IMG/VR virus record: IMGVR_UViG_3300032278_004286
Span: 1 to 38,588 of that record
DNA length: 38,588 nt
Direction: 5' to 3' (one strand)
Source of the DNA: a virus
In this document: positions 1-6,573 of the stretch, piece by piece
How the letters are laid out: each line of letters opens with the position of its first letter
How positions within the stretch are numbered: position 1 is the stretch's first letter
Position numbers and translations under genes: made by a program
Notes under the pieces: generated by a model
The model's database searches: none
What the model was told of the DNA's origin: nothing
Seen by the model: the letters and a program-made list of their open reading frames with translations, nothing else

Positions 1-366
1 ATGGGGCTGAGAGTGCTGGTCTGCGGAGGCAGAAACTTCAACGACGCCATGACGCTCGGATCATGGCTTGGCGGTATCCACAAGTCTCACCGGATCGACT
101 TGCTGATCCACGGCGCGGCGACTGGCGCGGACACCATGGCCGAGAAATTCGGGGAATGGGCTGGCATCCCGACCAAAGCTTACCCCGCAGACTGGAAGGC
201 GCACGGAAAAGCGGCGGGGCCAATTCGCAACGCCCAGATGCTGGAAGATGGACGCCCGGATATTGTCGTCGCTTTCGAGGGTGGTCGCGGCACGGCAGAC
301 ATGATCGCGAAGGCGGAGAGAGCCGGGATTCCCGTTACACGCGCCGACCGGATCGTCGTCCAGTGA
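1..366 (+). CDS. YspA/DUF2493-type SLOG-fold protein
   Basis: The 121-residue product has the DUF2493 (YspA-like) pattern: an N-terminal Rossmann strand ending in CGGRNF, then HGAATGADTMAEKFGE, a conserved ADW-x4-GKAAGPIRN stretch around residues 63-78, and FEGGRGTADMI near residues 93-102. The family belongs to the SLOG nucleotide-binding superfamily; its exact role in phages is unknown. The ATG is the first base of the window, so the true start cannot be checked. The preceding 147 bases at the right end of the window are open in the same frame, which matters if the molecule is circular. The family call is firm; the function is not. Confidence 0.85.
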   Translation: MGLRVLVCGGRNFNDAMTLGSWLGGIHKSHRIDLLIHGAATGADTMAEKFGEWAGIPTKAYPADWKAHGKAAGPIRNAQMLEDGRPDIVVAFEGGRGTADMIAKAERAGIPVTRADRIVVQ

Positions 367-368
367 CC

Positions 369-548
369 TCACCGCGCCTCGAACGGATTGACCCCTGCGT
401 CCCATCCGATGGACATGCGCACGGCGGCTTTTGCCCCGCAGAGGGAGCATCTGGCGCGGGCCTGTATCTCGGGCCAGGTCAGCAGGGGAGGCACCGCAGG
501 GACGCGCCCGACATGGCCGCACCGACATTCGATCCAGTAGATCTGCAT
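369..548 (-). CDS. Small zinc-ribbon-like protein
   Basis: A 59-residue frame reading against its neighbours. It has two cysteine knuckles, CRCGH at residues 9-13 and CSLCG near 33-37, separated by about 20 residues as in a zinc ribbon. The ATG at 548 was chosen because upstream residues in the frame look like out-of-frame coding; no strong Shine-Dalgarno is visible. It ends two bases from the DUF2493 gene (convergent). Function unknown; a real gene is likely but not certain. Confidence 0.55.
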   Translation of the reverse strand: MQIYWIECRCGHVGRVPAVPPLLTWPEIQARARCSLCGAKAAVRMSIGWDAGVNPFEAR

Positions 549-589
549 CGCCGGAACATGGCGCAGATCAGCAGAAGGAGGAAGAGACG

Positions 590-769
590 ATGAACGACGG
601 GAAGATTGCCGAGGGCGAGTTGCGGAGACTGTTCGGGGACCGGATTCCGTTAGAAGCGGTCGATATCCTGCTCCACTGCCCGCCGGATTGGACGGTGGAG
701 CGGGTGCGGCAGGAAATTCGCGCAATTGCCGAACACCCCAAACGCAACGAAAAAGCCCCGCGCGGATGA
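590..769 (+). CDS. Hypothetical 59-aa protein
   Basis: Starts at the ATG preceded by a strong AAGGAGG site at 575-581. The product is acidic and helical at the N-terminus (MNDGKIAEGELRRLF) and ends in a basic tail. No family recognised. The start is set by the ribosome-binding site; the longer upstream frame has no protein-like content. Part of a rightward row with the next gene. Confidence 0.65.
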   Translation: MNDGKIAEGELRRLFGDRIPLEAVDILLHCPPDWTVERVRQEIRAIAEHPKRNEKAPRG

Positions 770-793
770 CCGGCGGGGCGAAGGGAGATAGCG

Positions 794-1051
794 ATGGCGG
801 GATACATCAGAACGGAGCCGCTGAAAGGCGCGATTGCCGTGGTTGTCGAGCCTGGGTTCATCGTGCGGCTGGCAGACGGGGACCATACGATCAGCGACGA
901 CTTGATCGTGAACAAGCACCGTGTCATCTACTGCACCGAGGCGAACGTAGAGAGGGTCAAGGCGTTCCGCTATGTCGGCGGGGTGCCAATTCCGATCAAC
1001 GCCCCACTCCGACCCCTCAGGTATCCCGCCCCTTCCGGCATTGCGTGCTGA
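794..1051 (+). CDS. Hypothetical 85-aa protein
   Basis: ATG at 794 follows a GAAGGGAGA ribosome-binding site. The sequence has alternating beta-type stretches (AIAVVVEPGFIVRLADGDHTI) and a short C-terminal tail. No family recognised. Its last 35 bases overlap the 3' end of the convergent minus-strand lysis operon, so the two operons meet here tail to tail. Confidence 0.65.
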   Translation: MAGYIRTEPLKGAIAVVVEPGFIVRLADGDHTISDDLIVNKHRVIYCTEANVERVKAFRYVGGVPIPINAPLRPLRYPAPSGIAC

Positions 1052-1214
1052 GGTGCAGGACGGACACGCGGGCGCTCGTCTCCGCGAGATACCGCATTTC
1101 GGCCTGTGCGACGGCCTTGCAATCGCTCAGGTCGCCGTGGACATACCGGGCGGACTTGCGGCATTCCGCGTCAGGCCCGACCGCGAGGCAGAGCGTCGTC
1201 ACCAGCAGCCACAT
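1017..1214 (-). CDS. Small exported cysteine-containing protein, end of lysis operon
   Basis: The 65-residue product starts MWLLVTTLCLAVG, a signal-peptide-like hydrophobic stretch, followed by a polar domain with three further cysteines. ATG at 1214 shares its A with the TGA of the upstream o-spanin-like gene (TGATG), which favours it over the GTG nine bases earlier. Last gene of the leftward operon. It could be exported to the periplasm; no family recognised. Confidence 0.6.
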   Translation of the reverse strand: MWLLVTTLCLAVGPDAECRKSARYVHGDLSDCKAVAQAEMRYLAETSARVSVLHLSTQCRKGRDT

Positions 1215-1414
1215 CAGCGGCACCCTGCCTCGACAATGACCACCACGTCCGTTGCCGGCTCACCGACCGCATCGGGCGTCGTCGTCAGGTTCGCTTCCAA
1301 CCCGGCGCGGAGGGCCTTCGCAGGGGGCCGCAGAGCGCCGCACATGGCCGCGTCAGTCGTTGCAGAACAGCCGGTCAGACCAGTGACGGCCAGAGCAATC
1401 AGAAAGAGCTTCAT
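1214..1414 (-). CDS. Outer-membrane spanin-like lipoprotein (Rz1-like)
   Basis: A 66-residue lipoprotein. The signal sequence MKLFLIALAVTGLTGCS has a clear lipobox (LTGC), so the mature protein begins at Cys16 and should be lipid-anchored. It overlaps the 3' end of a small single-pass membrane protein gene in another frame (62 bases), the arrangement typical of Rz/Rz1 spanin pairs. An AAGGGA ribosome-binding site precedes the ATG. By family behaviour it would fuse the outer membrane to the inner membrane after endolysin action. The role is inferred from position and lipobox rather than sequence similarity. Confidence 0.7.
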   Translation of the reverse strand: MKLFLIALAVTGLTGCSATTDAAMCGALRPPAKALRAGLEANLTTTPDAVGEPATDVVVIVEAGCR

Positions 1415-1547
1415 CTATCCGTTCCCTTGTTTCGAGGGTGTCTTCCATCTGGCTCCCCCGCTCGACGTCGCGGCCGAGGAAGAAGGCGTAGGCCAGCAGG
1501 ATCGCCAGCGCCGCCAGCCCGCCCAGCGGGACGATCCAGCGGGTCAT
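1353..1547 (-). CDS. Inner-membrane spanin-like protein (Rz-like)
   Basis: The 64-residue product has an N-terminal transmembrane segment (residues about 4-24, IVPLGGLAALAILLAYAFFLG) followed by a charged, helical periplasmic-type tail. It is short for an Rz protein (usually over 100 residues). The ATG at 1547 overlaps the stop of the 25-aa gene as ATGA, and its 3' end overlaps the lipoprotein gene. Spanin function is inferred from this overlapping partner and from its place after holin and lysozyme. Confidence 0.6.
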   Translation of the reverse strand: MTRWIVPLGGLAALAILLAYAFFLGRDVERGSQMEDTLETRERIDEALSDCSGRHWSDRLFCND

Positions 1548-1621
1548 GCGATCAGGCGGCTTGCCAGCCAGACAAACAGCACGACGAGAATGCAGATCAC
1601 CAGTGCGCGTTCGATGCTCAT
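1544..1621 (-). CDS. 25-aa single-pass membrane micro-protein
   Basis: A tiny frame, MSIERALVICILVVLFVWLA plus five residues, almost entirely one transmembrane helix. Its ATG overlaps the holin-like stop as ATGA at 1618-1621, its TGA overlaps the next ATG as ATGA at 1544-1547, and GGAGG lies upstream. Two coupled junctions plus a ribosome-binding site make it likely to be translated. It could be a second holin, an antiholin or a pinholin-type helix; its role is not determined. Confidence 0.6.
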   Translation of the reverse strand: MSIERALVICILVVLFVWLASRLIA

Positions 1622-1836
1622 TTCATGGCCTCCTTCAAGGCTTTGCGGCTGCGGCTGTAGAGATACCAGGCGAGGGTGCCGATCCCGACGCAGAGGCCGG
1701 TGACAAGCTCGACCACGGCGGGGTCGGTGGCGAAGTCTCGCGCCACGTCCTCCGGCAACCAGCCGCCCCGCGCCAGCCATGAGGCGAGCGCGATCAGGCC
1801 GTAGCGGATGAACGGCGTGAAGGTGTGGATGTTCAT
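1618..1836 (-). CDS. Small phage holin-like membrane protein
   Basis: A 72-residue protein with a hydrophobic segment near residues 9-22 (FIRYGLIALASWLARGG) and a second at about 42-60 (VVELVTGLCVGIGTLAWYLY), ending in a basic tail (SRSRKALKEAMK). This resembles the small two-helix holins annotated as Pam3-gp28-like in cyanophage and alphaproteobacterial phages (from memory). ATG at 1836 was chosen because the upstream extension is basic and not conserved-looking. It sits directly downstream of the lysozyme gene. It probably forms membrane lesions that release endolysin or trigger lysis timing. Confidence 0.65.
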   Translation of the reverse strand: MNIHTFTPFIRYGLIALASWLARGGWLPEDVARDFATDPAVVELVTGLCVGIGTLAWYLYSRSRKALKEAMK

Positions 1837-1871
1837 TGCGTTTGGTCCTGTTTTGGGGGATAATCTTGCCC

Positions 1872-1946
1872 GAAGGGTCGCTCCCTTCTTCAAGCGCGGT
1901 ATGGCACGAAAGTCATCGTTTGTGGGTCAACGCTCCTTTGCGTTGA
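1872..1946. repeat. Two short hairpins between lysozyme and holin genes
   Basis: The 142-base gap 1837-1978 holds two perfect inverted repeats. GAAGGG/CCCTTC at 1872-1888 has a 5-base loop; TCAACGC/GCGTTGA at 1927-1946 has a 6-base loop. Neither is followed by a good T-run on the minus strand, so they are more likely processing or attenuation structures than full terminators. No clear promoter was seen. Confidence 0.45.
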
Positions 1947-1978
1947 TGGTCGACCTCCACCGGGACCGCCGCGCTTGC

Positions 1979-2524
1979 TTATCTCCGGAACACCCTCGCC
2001 AGCGCCTTGACCAGCACGGCCCAGAAGCCCGACGCCGCAGCGGGCGGCTCCACGTCGGGGCGCACGGGGGGGATGGCGTCAGGCGTCAGGAACAGCCGCC
2101 GCTCGGCTTCACGACGCCGCACCAGTCCGCGCAGAACCTTCCCGCCGGCCCGGTTCCAGAGCAGGATGGCGTCCGCCGCTTTCGACCTGTCACCGGCGTT
2201 GAAGTGCCGCAGCGCCGAGGACCGCTTGAACGCCGCCGGGCCGATGTTGTAGGCCAGCGAGACGAAGGCCGAGAATTCGTTGGATCCGATGGGCGCGGTA
2301 ATGGCGGGTTCGATACTGTCGGCGAACTTGTTCAGCGCCTTTTCGAGGTAGTGTTCCGCCTCGGCCTTGGTGATGGTCATGCCGGGTTGCGGGTCGATGC
2401 CGACGCCCGCGCGGGCCGTGGTGCCGTAGCCGATGGTGAGGACACCCACGGCGTCCTTGTAGGTAGAGGCCCGGAAGCCCTCGAAACTTTTGACCAGGTC
2501 GATGCCAGCTTGGTTGATGCGCAT
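1979..2524 (-). CDS. Endolysin, T4-lysozyme-type muramidase (GH24)
   Basis: 181 residues. The catalytic signature of GH24 phage lysozymes is intact: Glu15 (VKSFEGFR), Asp24 (YKDAVG) and Thr30 (LTIGYGTT), spaced E-8-D-5-T. It hydrolyses the MurNAc-GlcNAc bond of peptidoglycan. No N-terminal signal or SAR helix is present, so holin-dependent export is expected. The C-terminus carries a Pro-rich linker and an amphipathic, positively charged tail (FWAVLVKALARVFRR) that could bind membrane. First gene of the holin/spanin cassette, preceded by a 309-base gap. Confidence 0.9.
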   Translation of the reverse strand: MRINQAGIDLVKSFEGFRASTYKDAVGVLTIGYGTTARAGVGIDPQPGMTITKAEAEHYLEKALNKFADSIEPAITAPIGSNEFSAFVSLAYNIGPAAFKRSSALRHFNAGDRSKAADAILLWNRAGGKVLRGLVRRREAERRLFLTPDAIPPVRPDVEPPAAASGFWAVLVKALARVFRR

Positions 2525-2833
2525 GTCGGGGGATTCCCTTTTCGGGGTGGATGGGCTATATGAGGGGGGAGCGCGGCGGCATAGCCGGAAAGGCGGTTTC
2601 CTACGAAACGGTAGCCCGCAAGGGTGAAGCCGGGATCAGGTCCGGCCCGCGCTCAAACCGCCTTCTGGCGGTGCATCGAAAAGAGCCTTTCAAGCCGGTC
2701 GATATGCCCGGCCTCTCAAGACCAGAGGGCACTGGCGGCGGGATTGATCACCCGTGACGATGCACCCCCAGAGCGCGGAACGGATTGGGCTTTACCCGGT
2801 CGTGAAGCAAGGACTGGAAACGGTCGCCGCGCT
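2525..2833. other. 309-base region without an assigned gene
   Basis: No convincing minus-strand frame lies here. Arms AAGGCGGTTT (2610-2619) and AAACCGCCTT (2656-2665) form a 10-base inverted repeat. On the plus strand two short frames lie back to back, 2551-2757 (68 codons) and 2760-2858 (32 codons ending TAG), the second starting three bases after the first stop. Neither is recognised. The stretch may be a leader or regulatory RNA for the lysis cassette, or hold small plus-strand genes. Confidence 0.35.
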
Positions 2834-3418
2834 CTACTTTCGCTCCAACAACTCGTAGGCCAGCACCGACGACTGGTCATGCACAACCGCCTCGCCGTTT
2901 CCGTTCGGGCAGTTGTAGGTCAGCGTCAGATACACCGTCACGCGGCCCGGCATCAGGTTCGGAGGCGGCACCATTTCTATCCGCAGGGTTTGCAGGTCGC
3001 CGTCTATCTGCCGCGCCACCGGCCCGGTGCGTGCCCTGTCGCCCGGCGTCGGGATGTTCCGCTCGTCCGTGAATATCGGCACCCAATCGGTGAGCCGGCA
3101 ATCGGCCCCCAGCTTCGTCCGCCCCGCCACCATGAACATGATGACGTTCTCGCCGACCGTCACGGGTTCCTTGATGTAGGACAGGCCCGGAGGCTGGCGG
3201 ATAACCCGGTCATCGCCGTTTGCCCGCGCCACTTCCTCTTTCAGAAACTGCACGTCCTCGACCAGAAGGTCGATGCGGTCGAAGAAGTCGGACACCGGCC
3301 CGACCGTCCACGCCCACACACCGATGCCGGCGGAAAAGATGATCGAGATTGCCCCGATGATCTTCGCCAGTTCGATGATTCGGCCTGACCATGTGGAGGG
3401 GAACGTGTCTGCTGTCAC
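2834..3418 (-). CDS. Membrane-anchored hypothetical protein upstream of lysis genes
   Basis: The 194-residue product has one transmembrane segment (residues about 15-40, IIELAKIIGAISIIFSAGIG region), a short coiled-coil-like stretch (FFDRIDLLVEDVQFLKEEVA) and a C-terminal beta-rich domain. GTG at 3418 is preferred because AAGGAAG lies just upstream; a TTG at 3436 overlapping the previous stop is the alternative. It sits between the tail genes and lysozyme and probably faces the periplasm. No family recognised. Confidence 0.65.
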   Translation of the reverse strand: MTADTFPSTWSGRIIELAKIIGAISIIFSAGIGVWAWTVGPVSDFFDRIDLLVEDVQFLKEEVARANGDDRVIRQPPGLSYIKEPVTVGENVIMFMVAGRTKLGADCRLTDWVPIFTDERNIPTPGDRARTGPVARQIDGDLQTLRIEMVPPPNLMPGRVTVYLTLTYNCPNGNGEAVVHDQSSVLAYELLERK

Positions 3419-3432
3419 CGGGTCTTCCTTTG

Positions 3433-3516
3433 TCAAGAGCGACCACCTGACACAAAAACGGCGGTTTTCACGACTTGTTGAACCAACGTGTCGGGGCCAA
3501 TTCTGGTTTCAGCCAT
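3433..3516 (-). CDS. 27-aa hypothetical micro-protein
   Basis: Frame MAETRIGPDTLVQQVVKTAV plus seven residues, with a GGAGGG site at the right distance from its ATG. It lies in the gap between the 47-aa gene and the membrane protein. Probably translated; no function can be assigned. Confidence 0.45.
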   Translation of the reverse strand: MAETRIGPDTLVQQVVKTAVFVSGGRS

Positions 3517-3584
3517 TCGCGCCCTCCATCGGCGTGTCTGGTCAGTCCCCGGCCCTTCCTGCACGTCGGGTCGGGGGCGCTGGT

Positions 3585-3728
3585 TTACTTGACGGCGCGG
3601 ACTTCGTTTATCAGGTCTGTCAGCTTGCCCGCAGGGACATTGCCGACCGCATGGGCCGGGAACGCCTCCATGAAGGCCACCAGCCGCTGCCACAGGTCCG
3701 CAGGGACCGTCACGTTCTTCTCGCTCAT
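3585..3728 (-). CDS. 47-aa hypothetical protein after tail gene
   Basis: Product MSEKNVTVPADLWQRLVAFM followed by 27 residues, helical and polar. Its ATG overlaps the upstream tail gene stop as ATGA at 3725-3728, which strongly supports translation although it is short. The N-terminal beta-then-helix pattern resembles ribbon-helix-helix-like or small coiled proteins found beside tail genes, but no family call is made. Confidence 0.6.
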   Translation of the reverse strand: MSEKNVTVPADLWQRLVAFMEAFPAHAVGNVPAGKLTDLINEVRAVK

Positions 3729-4840
3729 GAGACCACCGCCAGCTTGCGGACCGTGCCGCCGCTGTCCTTTATCGTGATGTAGCCTGTCACCGTTTCCGCA
3801 GCCAGGGCCGCGTGGGTGCCGAACCTGATGTTCCCCGCGCCCTTGCCGCTCAGAGACAGGTCCACGTCCGTATCCACGCCCGCAGCCGAAATCACCGGAG
3901 CCGACCCCGTGCCGTTCGATGTGAACGAGGCGTAGTTGACCTGCGCCGAGTTCGGGCCGTTGTTGAAGAACACGAACGGATGCCCGGCGTCGTTGTAGAA
4001 GCCGATGCCGCTGTTCGTCAGTTCGATCTTCTGGGCGTTCGCCGCGCCGGTCGCCGTGGTCGTGATGGCACCTACCTGGTTACTGGATGCATCGAACCAC
4101 GCGATTTCCGAGGTCCGGGGCAGAAGCATCGCCTTCGTGCGCCCGTCGCCCCAGGCTTGCAGCGCGTCGTCGCGGAACACGATCCCGCTGGCGAAGGTGC
4201 CGCCCGTGCCTTCGATCCGCAGCGCCCACGAGACCGCGTAAACGTCGCCAGAGTTGTTCGGGTCCACCCCGGAGCCGATGGTCACGCCGAAGGCCCCGGA
4301 TGCCGCAACCGTCCCGGAAGGCGTAAGCGCGGCCGTGTCGCTCTCGTAGTTCGCGATCTGCAATTCGGCGATGTGGGTATAGCCGGTGTGACCCGATGTC
4401 AGAGGGCCGTGGTGACTTTCGACGTAGAGGCCCCAGCCCCGCGCGTCGTAGGCCGAGGGGTTGCCTTCGTTCCACGCGATGCCGCCAAGCCCGAACACCG
4501 ACCGGGACGCATTGACCGTGCTGGCAAGGTGCCCGCCGCCGACCACGCCGAGACCGATCGGCGTCGTGAAGATCGCCCGCGCAGAAACCTCCATCCACGC
4601 GGACGTGGCATCGGTCGGTGTGTCCGCCAGCCACGAATGGGTGTCGCCGTTGTTGCCGGTCGTCGCCCCGGTGAAGCCCGCGCTCTCGCCGCCGAACACC
4701 CGGCCGTGAAACCGCGTCATCGTCGCGCTCGTCTGCCCCTCCGCAGGAACCGTGTTCGAGAAAAACACGTCCGTCGCCTGCCCCACGTCCGAGAACCCGT
4801 AAGTCGGATCCACCATGCGGCTGTCTGTCTTCGTGACCAT
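3725..4840 (-). CDS. Tail spike/fibre protein, C-terminal GYITIKD-type end
   Basis: 371 residues, rich in Gly, Thr, Ser and Asn with a beta-structure composition typical of tail fibres. The C-terminus (GAGNIRFGTHAALAAETVTG, then YITIKDSGGTVRKLAVV) matches a motif common at the ends of phage tail spike proteins (from memory). The ATG at 4840 follows TAGGGGCG and lies eight bases after the esterase gene. The frame stays open far upstream, but that part only shadows the esterase. It likely acts as a host-binding or structural partner of the esterase. Confidence 0.7.
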   Translation of the reverse strand: MVTKTDSRMVDPTYGFSDVGQATDVFFSNTVPAEGQTSATMTRFHGRVFGGESAGFTGATTGNNGDTHSWLADTPTDATSAWMEVSARAIFTTPIGLGVVGGGHLASTVNASRSVFGLGGIAWNEGNPSAYDARGWGLYVESHHGPLTSGHTGYTHIAELQIANYESDTAALTPSGTVAASGAFGVTIGSGVDPNNSGDVYAVSWALRIEGTGGTFASGIVFRDDALQAWGDGRTKAMLLPRTSEIAWFDASSNQVGAITTTATGAANAQKIELTNSGIGFYNDAGHPFVFFNNGPNSAQVNYASFTSNGTGSAPVISAAGVDTDVDLSLSGKGAGNIRFGTHAALAAETVTGYITIKDSGGTVRKLAVVS

Positions 4841-4848
4841 GTGCGCCC

Positions 4849-6573
4849 CTACGTTACGGGAAGCCCGGACAGTTCCGTGAACATGCCCGAACGCCAGTTG
4901 TTTTCGATGGTGTTGGAAGCCGTCGCGCCGGCCGCATAAAGGCTGTTCACCCCGAGGATGTTCCACTCGCGGTTCGCAAGGGAAAACTCGCCCCAGGTGT
5001 AGCCCGGCTGGCTGGCGAAGCTGTAGAGCGGCAGGTCTTCCGAGCCGTTCCAGTCGCCGCTGGTGCAGAAGTTCAGCACCCCGCGCATGACTGCCTCGCT
5101 GTGCTGCACGTCCTGCGCATAGACGGCCATTTCCGACCCGCTCATACCGACCTTCCATCCCAAGGCCGAGCCGCCGAACATGTAGCCGATGAAGCTGGTG
5201 TGCGCCGTGAAGCTGTTGCCGTTCCCCGCCGACTTGTAGTTGTCGTAGATCAGGCTGACGTTTCCGCCCGCGTCGGCAATCTCCACCGCCATCTGATAGG
5301 CGGGCCACCAGTAGAGCGCCCCGCTGTAGTAATGGACGTTCTGCGCGGTCGTGTTCGCGCCGGAAATCCACGTGTTCGTTTCCATCTGCCGCCGGCCGCC
5401 GGGATAGCCGAACAGGCTCGCGATGGTATTGCGGTTCAGGTTGAACGTGTCCGTGCTGTGCGTGATGCCCAGCACCGAAGCCTCGTTGGGGGCAACGACG
5501 AAGGCCGTGTCGAGGCTGTCGTAGATCCCATCCCGCGCCGCATCGACCGCGCTGCGATAGGCCAGCTGCGAACCGTCCTCCCACGGGAAGATGTTCTGGT
5601 CATTGTGGACCTGAACCAGAAATTCCGGCGGGACCGTCTCCCGCAGATACTCCGCTTCATCCCCCACGGCAGGAAGCACCTGGTTCATCGCCGCGAAGGC
5701 CCGTTCGCAGATCCTCTCGTAGCCCGTCAGGCCGCGCCTGCGGCTGATGCCCGCCCTGCGCCTGTCACCACCACCCCCGCCGGAAATCACCAGCATACGG
5801 GCCACCAGCGCCCGCACGGAGGCATCCTCCAGCACCGCGAGGGTAGAGGCCCCGCCGAACGACCCGCCCGAGACCGTGATTTTCGTTGGGTCGCCATCGA
5901 ACGCCGAGATATAGGCCGACACCCAACGAACCAGCGCACGCTGATATTCCAGCGTGTAGTTCGGCCCGCCGGTCAGGTCCGCGTGGTAAAAGTGCCCGAG
6001 AAAGCCGCGAGGATAGTTCCCGACGACGACGACGATCCCCATGCTGGCGAGGCGGTGCGCCCAATACCACGGGCAGATGGCACCCCCCACATCGCCGCCG
6101 CCACCGGGCCAGAAGATCAGCACCGGATACGTGCCTGCCGCCGTGGGGCGATAGATGGCGCAATTGTCCATCTTCTCGCTTTCGACCGCGCCGTATGCCG
6201 CCCAGCGGGCAACCCCCACGTCCAGCCCGGTCGGCCACCGCCCCACGGCGTAGTTCGCGACGTTCTCCTGCCCCCATTGCTGATACGGCGCATACCGCCA
6301 GCGGGTGCAGTCCGTCACGCCCGTCCGCAGCCCCTCCACCGGGTTCGTGAACCGGGGCGTATCCGAGGCCGTGAAGGGCAAGTCGCGGTAGACATCGACA
6401 TAGCCGATCTTGTCGGCCCCGTAGGTCGCGTATTCCGTCGCCAGCGCGGACACGTCGGCCGACCACACCGGAATGGGGCCGATCTGCTCCTGCGACCCGA
6501 TATAGGTCGCCGTGCCGATGCTCGTCGCCGTGGTCGAGCCGGTCTGGAAGTAGGCGTAGGGATCGGTCGTCAT
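4849..6573 (-). CDS. Tail-associated type-B carboxylesterase
   Basis: 574 residues with the cholinesterase/carboxylesterase-B layout of the alpha/beta-hydrolase fold. Seen in order: RF-x2-P near 74-77; SEKMDNCAIYRP (132-143, equivalent of SEDCLYLNVYRP); oxyanion loop FWPGGGGD (154-161); NYPRGFLGH (186-194); LVRWVSAYISAFDGDPTKIT (214-233); nucleophile GGSFGGAS with Ser238; acid candidate Glu364 in APNEASVLG; catalytic His458 in TAHTSFIGYMFG; and NFCTSGDWNG (501-510). No signal peptide. ATG at 6573 overlaps the upstream stop as ATGA. Lying among tail genes, it probably removes ester groups (e.g. O-acetyl) from host surface polysaccharide; the substrate is inference. Confidence 0.85.
   Translation of the reverse strand: MTTDPYAYFQTGSTTATSIGTATYIGSQEQIGPIPVWSADVSALATEYATYGADKIGYVDVYRDLPFTASDTPRFTNPVEGLRTGVTDCTRWRYAPYQQWGQENVANYAVGRWPTGLDVGVARWAAYGAVESEKMDNCAIYRPTAAGTYPVLIFWPGGGGDVGGAICPWYWAHRLASMGIVVVVGNYPRGFLGHFYHADLTGGPNYTLEYQRALVRWVSAYISAFDGDPTKITVSGGSFGGASTLAVLEDASVRALVARMLVISGGGGGDRRRAGISRRRGLTGYERICERAFAAMNQVLPAVGDEAEYLRETVPPEFLVQVHNDQNIFPWEDGSQLAYRSAVDAARDGIYDSLDTAFVVAPNEASVLGITHSTDTFNLNRNTIASLFGYPGGRRQMETNTWISGANTTAQNVHYYSGALYWWPAYQMAVEIADAGGNVSLIYDNYKSAGNGNSFTAHTSFIGYMFGGSALGWKVGMSGSEMAVYAQDVQHSEAVMRGVLNFCTSGDWNGSEDLPLYSFASQPGYTWGEFSLANREWNILGVNSLYAAGATASNTIENNWRSGMFTELSGLPVT

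Noticed and set aside
4841-5584. Upstream extension of the 371-aa tail spike frame to 619 codons
   Set aside because: The extra part is Arg/Gly/His-rich and lies over the esterase gene; ATG 4840 has its own ribosome site.
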